Shown here: positions 1 to 11,881 of the stretch, piece after piece
Position numbering within the stretch: position 1 is the first letter of the stretch
How the letters are laid out: the number at the start of each line of letters is the position of its first letter
Source: Moringa oleifera
Taxonomy: Eukaryota; Streptophyta; Magnoliopsida; Brassicales; Moringaceae
Assembly: GCA_021397835.1 (NCBI GenBank)
Contig: JAJFZO010000747.1
Location: 2,358,501 to 2,422,500, forward strand
DNA length: 64,000 nt
Direction of reading: 5' to 3'
Position numbers and translations under genes: made by a program
Notes under the pieces: model-generated
Databases searched by the model: none
What the model was told of the DNA's origin: nothing
The model's input: only the letters and a program-made list of their open reading frames with translations

Positions 1-470
1 ATAATATAGTATATGCAATAAGGTTAAAAAATAAAATTATATGTAATTGGAGCTGAGGTTATAATTGGAATAAGGTGGTTTTAAGGGGGAAAAAAAAAAA
101 AAAAGAAGGTACCTTCACAATTGCATAGAGGGAGCCGTAACGAACGACTTTGACGGTGGGAGAGAGAGGAGAGGGCGTAACTAACAACTGAAGAGAGAGA
201 AGAATAAAAAAACACGTGCTATTAATGTGGGGGACATGACGGAAGGGGACAAGTTTGGAAATTTGGACATTCATGAGGGTATAACTGGAATTATAAAAGG
301 AAGGAATTTATGGTGCAAAGGAAAAACTGCGTTTAGTGGAGGGCCGGGCGGGCAGTTCGGGCAGGAAGTGGCCAACAGCTGTCAGATTTCGGGCAGCTGA
401 CGACGTGTATTGGTTCTTGCCCGCGCATATACCATTTAGTAAAGGTTGCGTGTGCTGTTGACATTTAATA
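1..470. other. Left-edge segment of ordinary base composition, no gene recognised
   Basis: This stretch is clearly less AT-rich than the DNA that follows. It carries a purine run near 86-104, a CACGTG G-box near 213-218, and a GC-rich part at about 335-430 with two CAGCTG hexamers. I see no coding frame with recognisable protein similarity. It could be the promoter or leader of a gene lying beyond the left edge on the minus strand, but nothing here proves that. Confidence 0.3.
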
Positions 471-784
471 TTTATTCGTTTTTAAAAATTTAATTATATA
501 AAATTGGCACACATTTGCCAAATAATTTTGATAAAATAATAAATGATTTATAACAAATATTAAAAAACCTTCAATTTTATGTATATTTTAATTTAAATTG
601 TATTTTTTATTTTTATTTACAAATATTAATTTGATATACATTTAACATTGATTAAATCAATTATAAAAAATTAGAAATATTTTTTATAATTAAAAATCTC
701 AAAAATAACTTAAATCAACTTTAGGCTTTATTTTAAATCAAAAACTCAAATTTTAAAAATTTTGAAATAATAAATTAATTTTTA

Positions 785-1515
785 AAACTTTTTAAAATAT
801 ATCTTTGGATATTTTTAATACTTTAAAATTTTAAAATTTTTTATAATGATTATTCAATGTTTGTATATTTGTGTAAAATTTAAGTTAAAATTTATTGTAT
901 AGGATTTTAATTTAAATATGTACAATTTTTTCATTTTTTTGACATACTAAATTAAATTAAATCAAATAAAAATATAATATATAAAATTCAAGCAAATTAA
1001 AATATGAGGTATGAATTAAAAAACAAAGATAGTTCATTTTTTTTAGTTACATATAATTTTATATTTTAAATTTTAAAACTATTTAAATATCAATTTAAAT
1101 GTACATGATAAATGAAATTATATAAAATAAATATTACATAAATTAATCATTGATAAAATTTGATTAAATTTGATTATTATATTTTTAAATATAATTTTTA
1201 TTAATTTTTTAAAAAAGATGATAATACATGACAGTTTAATAAAATAAATAATTAATATATATTTAATTTAATTTTTAACTATGATATTTACTCTATATTA
1301 CTGAACAAGCTTTTATATTCAAAATTTGACAAATCAAATTTTAACTGCTAATTTGATCTAAATTGAACCCTATCAAAAAATTAAATAACTAAAAATATTT
1401 AAATTAAATATCTTTACAATAAATTTTGACTTATGTGAAAAATATTCAACTTATCTACTTAAAAAATTTTAAAATTTTTTTGAGTACCAAAGATATATAT
1501 TTTTAAATTTACACA
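785..1515. repeat. AT-rich inverted repeat, MITE-like (copy 1)
   Basis: The segment at about 785-970 read in reverse complement resembles 1335-1515. Both share a TATCAAAAA block, then an ACAATAAATTTTGACTT-like block, then AATATTCAA, then a TTTTAAAATTTT run and an AAAGATATAT block, in the same order. The arms are about 180 bases and the spacer about 365 bases. Related arms recur near 2840-2970, 3240-3400, 24300-24450 and 24535-24690. I aligned these by eye in low-complexity DNA, so limits and identity are approximate. Confidence 0.4.
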
Positions 1516-2839
1516 ATCAAAAAATTTAAAAATTTTTAAAAATAATTGTAAATCAAAATGTATTTAATAATATACCAAAATTTATTTGTAAAAATCATTT
1601 ATCTAAGTACTTCAATAACGAATATATTTTTATTCATTTGAATTAAAATTTAATTTAAATTTTGATTTATAAATTACAATAATATTTATATATTTAAAAA
1701 ATCAACAAAAACATACAAAAACTTAGAATGGATAAAGATGTAATAAGTTTTGCAATTCATGTCAATCATTAATCATCGCATGTTGGCATTCGATGTGCTC
1801 CTTGAAACTTTCCCCTTAAGAGTCGATGATTGTGAGATGTTACCAACTCGACAACTCTCATTTACATAACAACTTGGTAGGGTATGCCATTTAGAGAGTG
1901 TCCGATTCAATGCGAGTTCAAATGTTTCCCACTAAATTCAAACCCTAAATCCTTAACTTTTATTTATATTTTTAAAATAATTTTTACTATAAAATTTTGA
2001 TTTTTTATATGCTTATAAATAATATATAAAATTTAAAAAATATTTTTAAAATGAATAATTTATGAGATGATATAAATCAAGACAACAATAGTGATGATAA
2101 CTCAAGGTTTAAGATCCAAAAATGTGAAAGAGGGGAATGTTTTTAAAATTAAAACAGTGAAAGAAAGAGATTTAAAAATCAAAAGTCGGATCTAATTAGA
2201 GTTTGAATTGTGATGATGTAACAATTAATTATAATATTTTAATATATATTATTTAAATAAATAATATTAAAAATAGTAATAACAAATTTTTTCAAACAAT
2301 AATAATAAAATTAGAAAAAATTATTTTAAAATTTTATGTTCATATACATATATTGATAAATATGAAAAAAAAAAAAGAATCTCAAGTAAGAAAGAATCAA
2401 AGGCGAGGAGGCCAAACATGCCCTTTGCCTTTGTGTAACAGAGATCCCAGAATGGGAAAAGACAATCTTACATTTCTTTGGAAATATAGAGAGCAAAATG
2501 TCTAAAACTGCGGCTTCATTAGTAGTTACCCCCAGCCGTTGGATCTGGGGACCATCGCATTGACTACAGATATCATGATGGTGGGGTCAATAAAGCCAGC
2601 GGTGCAGAATGATTGCTGGGAGATGTTAATGGGCGAGATGTGAAGGCCCACCTATTAAAAAGACACCAATCGGGATCGTTAGCTTGCTTTTCAATCTTGT
2701 GATAGACCGCCCAAAAACAAAAGTGATCTAATGTCAAGGGTAATCTTTTTTGGATATATTTTGAAGTTTATCATTTTAAATAAATTTTGTATTTTATTTT
2801 TAAATTTAAATATTTTTTAATTTATAATTAAATTTTTAA

Positions 2840-3400
2840 ATAAATTTTCAATACATTCATAAAAATTTTGAATCAAAATTTCTTATAAAAAACTCTTAAT
2901 TCAAAATTTTTTAAATCACTTAATATTATGATAGAGTTTAATTTGATTTAAATTGATAAATTGAGTTTTACTTATAAATTATTAAAAAATAAGCATTTGT
3001 TGTAAAGAAGACAAACCTCCAATTTTATATAATTTTTATGTTTTAAAAATTAATAGTAATTTTTAAAAATAAAATTAATACAAAATAATATATATTTATT
3101 ATAATATATAAATTAAATTAAAATAATAATATCAATAAAATGAATTAAAGATTCTAGAGTAAATGTTTTATAAAATTTTAATGTGTGCATTATATTATCA
3201 ATTAAACCTCTATTTAAAAAATAACATATCAAATTTTCATCTATTAGTTTGGATTAAATTTAATTTTATCAAAAAATTAAAAATTAAAGATATTTTAATT
3301 AAAATCTTATATAATGAATTTGACTCGAGATTTTTCATAGATAAAAAAATATTCAAGCTATTTTTCACAAAAAATTTAATATTTTTAAATATTAAAATAT
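2840..3400. repeat. AT-rich inverted repeat, MITE-like (copy 2)
   Basis: The reverse complement of about 2840-2970 resembles 3240-3400, with the same order of blocks as the copy at 785-1515 (TATCAAAAA or TATCATAA, then an ATCTTATATAAT-like block, then TTTTCA and AATATTCAA). The orientation, arms pointing away from the centre, matches the first copy. Arm limits are approximate. Confidence 0.35.
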
Positions 3401-4719
3401 ATTTTTCTTAAAAAATTTATATTATTAAAAAGTTTAAAAATAAATATTTACAAAAAAATATTCAAATTTAAAATATGAATTTAAAATAAAGTAAAAATTT
3501 TATTTTAAATTATTTTCAAAATATTTTCAAAATATTTTAATAACAAAAATATTCTTAGTTTTTATATTTTTAAATAAAATTTAATAAAATTTAAATTAAT
3601 AATTTAAAATTTTAATTTATCATTTTTAAATATAAATATTTAATAAATAATATAAAATAAATATTAAAATTTTATATCACCTTTTATAACAAGATTCTAA
3701 TACTCATTGCTTAGATTTTACCTTTGGCATGAGTGCAGTAGTCAGGTGCCTTTAACTTTCTACCACAAGGAAGCAGATGAATGGACGGGTCCATTGGCTT
3801 CTTTAGTCGTTGGATCACCTTAGAAATCGTTCCCTTCTGAAATCTTCCCTTCTAACGCACGTGCATCACGGGGCAAAGGATTTACTACATATTGTAACGA
3901 TTTGTAAATGTTACTACGTGGCAAAATGTGAGTGGTCCGATCTACGAACCTCCTCTGGTCCCACAAACTCGATTGGGCAGCAGCTTGTTCATGATATGTC
4001 AGGAATTGCATTCAAAATAAAAGAAAACTCATTTTTTATTTACATATTAATTATTTATTTAGTTTAATAGTGATATTTTAAGGGGTATAATTGTAAAAAT
4101 AAATTTATGTTGTTATTATTATTTTTGCATTAATAAATAAAAGTAAATATGAGAGAAAAAAACTAGACGTAATCTGTTTTTTAATTTATTTAAACTATTC
4201 ATAGAATCAATTGCATATTTATTTTTTATTTATTTTAAAATAGATTTACATTAAATAATTATAAAAAATTAAAATTTTGATTATTAAAATATCTAAAAAA
4301 TAATTTAAATGAATCTATACTTAATTTTAAGTATATATGTTAAATTTGAATAATTTTAACTTATAAATAATTTATAATTTTTTAAAAATAATTTAATACT
4401 ATAAAATTTATTATATAAAAATTATAATTTAAATATTCCAAATGTACAAATGATCTATGTTTTTTATATTTAATTAATAAATAATTTATGAAAATATTTA
4501 TATGGAAAAAATCCATAAAGTATAAAATTGAATTTTAAAAAATGAATGGCATTGACGTTGAATATACAGTGGTGCGAATGTGTATTAAGCATAGGTGTGT
4601 GACAAGCTGTTATCCTTACAAATAGCAAAAAATCAGAAAAATGAAAAGATCTCTTGGCCATATCAAAAGGGAAGAGTGGGGCGACCGGCCAAAACGGTGG
4701 CCAATACATGGAGAGAGAA

Positions 4720-4781
4720 AAATGTTTATATATTCCATCCTCCTCTTAAAACGGGTCTGAAATGTTCCCTCACAAGTCCCA

Positions 4782-4813
<32 letters not shown>

Positions 4814-5370
4814 CCAATACATAGAATGGAATCAGTTGGTCGGCGCTAGTTTCCCTCCGGCGATGACCCTCGCGGAGTAATTGAGAAATGCAAAAAGCGT
4901 GTTAGCTCTCTTATCTTCCTTTCGGTGGAACCAAGTAGTGTTCGCGCTCTCTCCAGTTACCCGCTACTATCTCCCTCTGCTCCAGGGAGACGCTAGAGCT
5001 TCTCTGCTTTCCGTTCCGTCCCCGCCCCCCCTCTCTCTCTCTCTATATATATATATATACTGTTCAGTTATTCACTCTGCTGCTTAGCTCTTCATTTCAA
5101 GTTTCTGTTGGCTCTACACTTTCTATCTTTAATACTCCCTTCACATTTTCTCTCTTAATTTGATAATTCCGAGCTCCGATCATCTGCTTCCTTGTGTTTT
5201 GAGGATTGCTGACATTAATCGATCTCAAACGTTGGCTTTTAGAGCTTCGTGTGATCGATGCTAAAAAGCTTTACTACTCAGAGCTGGTCTTTTTCTTTTC
5301 CGAGGCTGAATAGCTGAGGATCAAGCTTCACAGAGAAAGAAACTGAAAATTTGTGCTGATCAGAACAGAG
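4720..5370 (+). promoter_or_regulatory. Core promoter and leader of the RAP2-7/TOE1-like gene
   Basis: A TATA-like TTTATATATTCC lies near 4725. The putative 600-base leader that follows is pyrimidine-rich, with a CT microsatellite at about 4782-4806 and a second CT run passing into TA repeats at 5033-5060. It holds four short upstream ORFs: 4826-4849 (7 codons), 4863-4880 (5 codons), 4888-4905 (5 codons) and 5258-5317 (19 codons). All end before the main ATG at 5371. The transcription start is inferred, and an unseen leader intron could remove some uORFs. Confidence 0.5.
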
Positions 5371-8300
5371 ATGCTGGATCTTAACCTCAATGTGGACTCG
5401 GGCGAGTCGACTCAGAACGGCGACTCGTTCTCGGACAAGCTGCCGGAGGGGTCCACCAACCAAATGGACGAATCAGGGACGTCAAACTCGTCTATCGTAA
5501 ATGCGGACGCGTCCAGCAACATAGCAGGAGACGACGAGTCGTGTTCTACACGCGCCTTCACCCTTAGTTTCGACGTACTGAAGGTTGGTGACCGTGGAAG
5601 GGGAGAAAACGAAGCTGTGGTGACGAAGGAGTTCTTTCCTGTCACCGGAGGAGGTAAGGGACATGGTAGGGATTTTGGGAATTCGGAGGGGCAGAGCTCC
5701 AGGAGCTGGATCGATCTTTCCTTTGAGAGTGGAAAGCAAGAAGGCAGGTCCCCAGGCAGTGGTGGTGTGGTGAGGATGCACCAAGCATCACAGCAGGTGA
5801 AGAAGAGTAGGAGGGGACCCAGGTCGAGGAGCTCGCAGTATAGAGGGGTCACCTTCTATAGGAGGACCGGGAGATGGGAATCTCATATCTGGTGAGTGAT
5901 TTGACTTTTTTCTTTTTTTCCCTTCATTTGATATTTATCAGTGATTTGGTTGTTTAAACTCAAATTTGCGTGAAATAAGTGAATCTTGGCGTGTTTGGTT
6001 GTGTGCCTTAACTGATTGTTTATTGAATTTGGATAGACTTTCTTTGTTGTGTTGAATTTGTTTCAAACGGGCTTTGATGAGTTTGGGTAGTTAGCTGCTA
6101 GTTTTTAATTCCTTGTCATCTAATTGGCTTTTGACCGCCCGGAGGTGAGGTCAAATTTGATTCAGTTCTGATGTGTTTGACTGCATAGTTGAATTTGATC
6201 TTTAGCAAGTTTATTAACTGTGGCTGCTTGCTGTAATATAAGGTTTGTTGATTCCAAACTTGTTTTTCCATTAATAGTGTTTGTCTATGGAAATTTATCC
6301 CTTTGTGTACCTCAATATTGAAATAAATTTACAATTTAACTTGTCAAGCTAACTGCCTGTCCTTTTATTCTGTGGCAGGGATTGTGGCAAACAAGTCTAT
6401 TTGGGTATGAATGTGAAGATTGATTTGATAGCTTTCCCTTTTTTGGTGTGATTTCTATTTTTGGTGATACTTTTAATTAACTTGACTGCTATTGGGTCGT
6501 ATAGGTGGATTTGACACTGCTCATGCTGCAGCTAGGTAAATATTATAATCCACAAAATATTGGTTACCTCATCTCTAGCTTAATTGAATTTCAATTTAAT
6601 TTAACTTGTTTGGTTAAGATGATACCATCTTTCTGAAATTGGGAATCTTATATGCAGAGCCTACGATCGAGCTGCTATTAAGTTCAGGGGTGTTGATGCT
6701 GACATCAATTTCAGTCTCAGTGATTATGAGGATGATCTGAAACAGGTTTGGATAATGCCAATGCTACTAGTAACCACCTAATAAAAGTTGTTTTCTATGG
6801 TGCCTAGAACTAGGCTATTACTGATTCTGATGAATGGGCAGATGAAAAATCTAACCAAAGAAGAATTTGTGCACATATTACGTCGCCAGAGCACTGGTTT
6901 CTCAAGGGGGAGCTCGAAATATCGTGGGGTGACACTGCACAAATGTGGCAGATGGGAAGCCCGTATGGGACAGTTCCTTGGTAAAAAGTGAGGAACCATT
7001 TTACAGCATTAAATTTTAAGTTTTTGTTTCTGGTCCCATTTGGTGGTGATATAGATGTTTTAAAGTACCTCTTGGTGTGAATGAGAATTAGTTTAAAATT
7101 AATTCTCAATGGGCTGATTTTGTCTTCTCCTCATATGGAAAAGCAAATCTAAGATGCCTGTTTCAAAGAAAAGAAAAAGATTGGTGGTGGTGTTTTCATC
7201 ATGGAGATTACAATGCTTGCATGCAGGTATATTTATCTTGGGCTATTCGACAGCGAAGTAGAAGCTGCAAGGTCCTAATGTCATGAATTACACTCTACCT
7301 GATACTGAATTTATTACCCTGAATTCTCAACCTCAATAGGGTTCCAACCAACACATCTCTACCTTTTGGTTTTCTGGAAATCAGGGCTTATGACAGGGCA
7401 GCTATCAAATGCAATGGAAGGGAAGCTGTCACCAACTTTGAGCCAAGTACATATGAAGGGGAGATGAACTCTGAAGCCACTAATGAAGGTATTGCCAGAT
7501 TCCGGTGGTCATTGATGTGGCAATCTTAGTGAATCTTTTTCTTTGTTGTCTATTATCTGCTAAACTTTAAGAGATTTGTTTTGCTAATAGAACAATTCTT
7601 TTTTACAGGCAGTGATCACAATCTTGACCTCAATTTGGGGATATCTCCACCTTTTGGCAATGGTCCCAAGCAAAATGAGGGACATCTCCACTCTGGTTCT
7701 TTTGATTTGCAGATTGGAAGGAGCTCAGGGGTAAGTCTTGGAATGAAAATTTTTAAGGTCTTGTTTGCCTTCTGTTTACATCATCAACCAGAGAGACCTC
7801 ATATCCAAGAGCATAGCTTGAAGTAATCCCAGAGATTAATAACTTGAGGTGGCTAATTTTGCTATTGGAAGCCAGAGATGGATCTTGTTCATGTTTATTA
7901 CTTGTTTGTAAGAACTTGATGCAGCATTTCGAGCCCTTTTGTTCATATACTGGATACTGGAGCATAACGGAACGTTGATTTTTATAAATGGCTACCAATA
8001 TATTATGTTTTCTTTGATTTTCTTATATAGATGGAGGACTCTACCTCTGCAGCATTGGGCTATTCACCTTTCAAACGACTAGCAAGGACTTCAGATCATC
8101 CTGTTTTCTGGAATGATTTATATCCTAGCTTCTTTCCCAGCAACGTAAGCCTCTGAAACTTGTTTTTTGTTTCATAGAGTTTTGTGTGTAGGAAAATTTG
8201 TTGATTTATTTTCTATTGTTTGGCTATGCATAATACCCACTTCCTTCACTTGCAATAATTGACCAATGACGATTAGTGCTTTTCAAAGTTTCAGCAAGGT

Positions 8301-9093
8301 TCTGGCTGAAGTGAACTGGATTATTTAGAAATATTGAGAGATTGTAGATTAACATCTTTTATTGTTCTTTTTCTCTATGGATAATCACGAGAATTTGTTA
8401 GCAAGAGCCTGTAATTCGATAAAATTTTCCTTTATGGTGGTTATAATGCTTACCATAGCAATGGTTGACTTCTATGATTTTAGTCTTGTAATATAAATTG
8501 AATCTGTTAAGAAGATAAATATGGAAATGTTGATATTAGGAAAACAATGGAGTAATGCCTAATAATCATAATGGTGTTAAATCCTAGTCTGACAAATATA
8601 GCATATGCATTTAATTTCTTTCTGGCGAGTGTTTGATATCTTAAGCACTGAAGGTGATGTATGATTTGATTGGACACATTTTAGAAGGAGAAGATTAACA
8701 CATTGTTTAGGTGGTTTAAACAAGAATGATGTTTGCAGGAAAAAAAAAAAAAGCCATTTTACATCCATGATATATGACTGAGGTATGAATTGTCTGTTTT
8801 GGCAGGAAAGAGCAATGGAGAAGAGAATTGAGTTGAGCTCTGCTCAAGGTCTCCCCAACAGGGCGTGGCAGATGCACAGTCAGGTTGCAGCTTCCCCAAT
8901 GCCACTGTTCTCTACTGCAGCATCATCAGGATTCTCATTCTCGGCTATGCCTCCCTCCGCTGCCATCGTTCCTTCAGAACCCCTCAATCCAACAGTCAGT
9001 CTCTGTTTTACATCCCCCACTGCCACCGCCCCTGCGATCAACTCCACCTCTCAGTACTATCATCAGATGAAGCCACCACAGGCACCACCATAG
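5371..9093 (+). CDS. RAP2-7: AP2-type transcription factor, RAP2-7/TOE1-like, miR172 target
   Basis: Coding exons: 5371-5891, 6379-6404, 6505-6535, 6658-6745, 6842-6987, 7227-7271, 7385-7488, 7609-7730, 8031-8144 and 8806-9093, giving 494 aa. The ATG at 5371 is chosen because it yields the family's N-terminal MLDLNLN, an EAR-like repression motif; the in-frame GTG at 5353 is not a start. A basic nuclear-localisation stretch ([13 protein letters not shown]) at about 143-155 leads into the first AP2 domain (about 154-221, [18 protein letters not shown]). The second AP2 domain is at about 246-310 ([17 protein letters not shown]). A second DLNL motif lies near 326. The N-terminal block with [15 protein letters not shown] and VTKEFFPV matches TOE1/RAP2.7 rather than AP2 itself. 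The family represses FT and delays flowering in the nucleus; the role here is inferred from homology. Confidence 0.88.
8915..8935 (+). promoter_or_regulatory. miR172 target site
   Basis: This 21-base stretch in the last exon of the AP2-like gene is identical, as I recall it, to the miR172 site of Arabidopsis AP2 (starts CTGCAGCATC, ends AGGATTCT). In the gene's frame it encodes the conserved AASSGF. miR172 cleaves or translationally blocks AP2/TOE mRNAs, so this gene should be repressed as miR172 rises with plant age. Confidence 0.93.
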
Positions 9094-10375
9094 CCTGTCC
9101 ATCTCCCAAAATGAATTGATGGATAGCAGCCATCCAATTGGTATACCTCAAAAGACTCTGGTTTGTGACTTGCTTTATATTCATTCCCGCTACACTGTCT
9201 TCCATATATGAGCATGAAGAAGATGCTTAAAAATCCCATTCGAGTGTGTTTCTCAAGCATTATTGCTTGGCTGTCGAACTTAGTTCATCTTATCATATGT
9301 GATTTGCATTTCTACTTTAAATTAATCATCTTCAGCCCATCTTATGCTATGCTGATTTTATAATGAATTGTATAATAGATTTCAAACTATGAATTTTTGA
9401 TACTCTTGATATTTTAATGACGATGTGGTGCAACACGACACCTTGGGACACCAGCAAACTCAAAGCCCCAAGGAACAACAGTACAAGAGACCTGGGCGAT
9501 ACGATATGTAGTATGCCAAGTAGATGAGTTGAGTTGGGTTCTTTTTCGCTTTTCAAGTGAGGAGCCAACACGTAAAAAACGGCCACTCGGCCACTGTTTC
9601 CACTTTCCTTTTCAGTGGCAGCAACCTCACATAATACTTAAATTCTCTAACTCTTGGAAACCTGAAGGATTCAGCTTCTTTCTACGACTTCCTTTAACAA
9701 GTACACTAATATCCACACACAAAATCTGGGTAAGTGCCAGATTTTTATATTTAATTTTCTGTTTCTGTTCTTTTACTCTTTTGCCCTTTTGATCCTTTCC
9801 AAAGAGGAAGAACACTAAGAAGATCTGTGTGGCAGCTAGGGAGTTGATGTAGCATCTGTATTGATATTGTCACCCATGTGTTGTATAGGTTGATGGGACG
9901 GCACTGGGTGTCCTTGATTAGATGCTGAGGCCTTTTAATGGGGTCTTTTGTTCTTATAGTATGTGAACAGCAAAAGGAATTAATAATTGGTAGAAGAAGA
10001 GAGAAGAAAAGGGAAAAGAAGCGAGTGAGTGACGGAGGTTCGTACGTGAAACCTGATGTTACTGTTCATGGGCTACACAAAATAGCTCCATTGTTTAGTC
10101 AAATCAGTCACTCCCCCTCCCCCTTCCTTTTTCTCTTATCGCTTGCAACTGCCACTTGCCGGTATCATTAAAACACAAGAAATCTCCTAATTCGAATGTC
10201 CTTTTATTTTCTGATTCAATCACATCAATTCTAATTAATATGAGTATTCATGATTTTTTTTAATAACGTTCAAAGTTAATAACAGAGATCTTGTATTAAA
10301 ATTATGTGATATATTATTTATTTTTTACATTTTGCTGATGCATGTTACAAATTTCATTTATTTCAATAGATGTTT

Positions 10376-10455
10376 TGATTAATATTTGTTTAAATTTTAT
10401 ATAATTTTTTTTGATGAATTTGTGATTGATGTTGAATTTGATCTACACATTAAGG
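10376..10455 (+). repeat. AT-rich dispersed repeat, related to 55022-55100
   Basis: Both places share a GTTTAAATTTTATATAA block followed by a GATGAATT block, an ATCAATATG or TTGATGTTG stretch and a GATCTA block, in the same order. The match is partial and in low-complexity DNA, so it may be an old transposon fragment or partly chance. Confidence 0.3.
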
Positions 10456-11151
10456 TTTTGGGAATAAAAGGGTATCATCACTTCTTATTAGATAAATTTA
10501 TAAGTCTACACCTATTCTAATTCATTGTTCTTATATTGTTTATGACAATTTGGTGTATCTAATTTAGAAGAGTAACCTATCAAACAAAATATTTTCTTTT
10601 TTACAAAACTTATTAATATGATAAATTTTTATAAAAAAAATTACTTATGACATTATTCTTAATTGAATTATGATCTTTGTTGTACTAATAATGCGTATTA
10701 TCTTTATTTTTCTTTGTGAAATTGAAAGAACTCATATAATATATATATATATGCGTATTATCTTTTTTTTTTCGAGAATAAAAGAACTCATGTAATTTGT
10801 GTGAGTATATGTATATAAAATGGGTTACGTAAATAAAAAGGCATGTGAGGGGAAAGGGAAACCATTGAATAAGAATCATCTTTGTTTAAGGGAGGGATAA
10901 GGAAAGGATAGGAATCCTTAAATTTGAGACATATATTCATCCTTTCCATTACTTCAAGTGGACACCTCCTTTCCCTTTTATTCCATTTTAGGAAGATGCT
11001 TTCCTCTCTTTTTTCTCTCACTATACATACACATAGAGGAATTGATTTGATTGTTTTTTGTGCCCCTCTTTTTCATGGAATAATCATAGCCATAAATTGA
11101 ACCTTTTTTGTTTTTTAGTATTTTTATGCTATTTATTATTAAACTATCCTC

Positions 11152-11184
<33 letters not shown>

Positions 11185-11839
11185 CTCAAGGAGCAAGGCA
11201 GTACAATTATTTTTTCTCTCATTGGGAAAAATAAAATCCATTTCCTCTCTTTTTTCTTTGGTTATATATATATATAAATAATTTTTAATTATGAACAAAA
11301 GATATCATTTATGAGACAACAAATTAATATTCTTCAAAAACCCAATAAAAAATATAAATTTCATTCAAAAAGCTTCTGAAAGTTAAAATATTATAATTTT
11401 TCTAATGTTATCAGATTTTGTTTTATCAAAATATTTTTTTAATTATACATCATGTATAAATATTAATTGTTTTAAAAATATTTCAATTGCAATATTTTTA
11501 TAATTTTCAATTATTTTTATAAATGTGTAAAATTAGTCATTTATATATTATTTTATACATATAATAGTTACATTTATGTTCAAAGATATTTATATATAAA
11601 AAAATGTTATTTCAAATTTTAGTATTGTGATAATTTTTGTAAAAAATATTTTGAAGTTTAAGTTGAAATTCTTATTTTTTAATTTTTTAATTTTAAAATA
11701 TTACTTCAAATTTAAAATTTAAAATTACGTCAATTTTATCAAAATATTTTTGAATTTTAATTTGTTAATAAATTTAATCATGAAATTATAGAGGGTCAAA
11801 CTCATGATAGTTGATAATTCAAATTTTAATGTATGTATG

Positions 11840-11881
<42 letters not shown>

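Larger units (their letters stand above)
471..4720. other. AT-rich intergenic region with three denser islands
   Basis: Almost pure A/T DNA with runs of TTTTAAAATTTT type. Three islands of more normal composition lie at about 1720-1960, 2395-2740 and 3700-4015. None has a believable coding frame or RNA gene. The island at 3700-4015 contains ACGT cores (for example CGCACGTGC near 3856 and TACGTGG near 3915) and sits about 0.7 kb before the AP2 gene's leader, so it may be distal promoter. Small ORFs here, such as 3163-3411, have the composition of random AT-rich DNA. Confidence 0.5.

Noticed and set aside
3163..3411. 82-codon ORF in AT-rich DNA
   Set aside because: Residues are mostly K, N, I, F, L and Y as expected from random AT-rich sequence; it overlaps a MITE-like arm.
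5353..5370. Upstream in-frame start for the AP2-like protein
   Set aside because: The codon is GTG, and the family N-terminus MLDLNLN begins exactly at the ATG at 5371.
5412..5852. 146-codon antisense ORF opposite the first exon of the AP2-like gene
   Set aside because: It is a shadow of the sense coding frame; composition and sequence show no family similarity.
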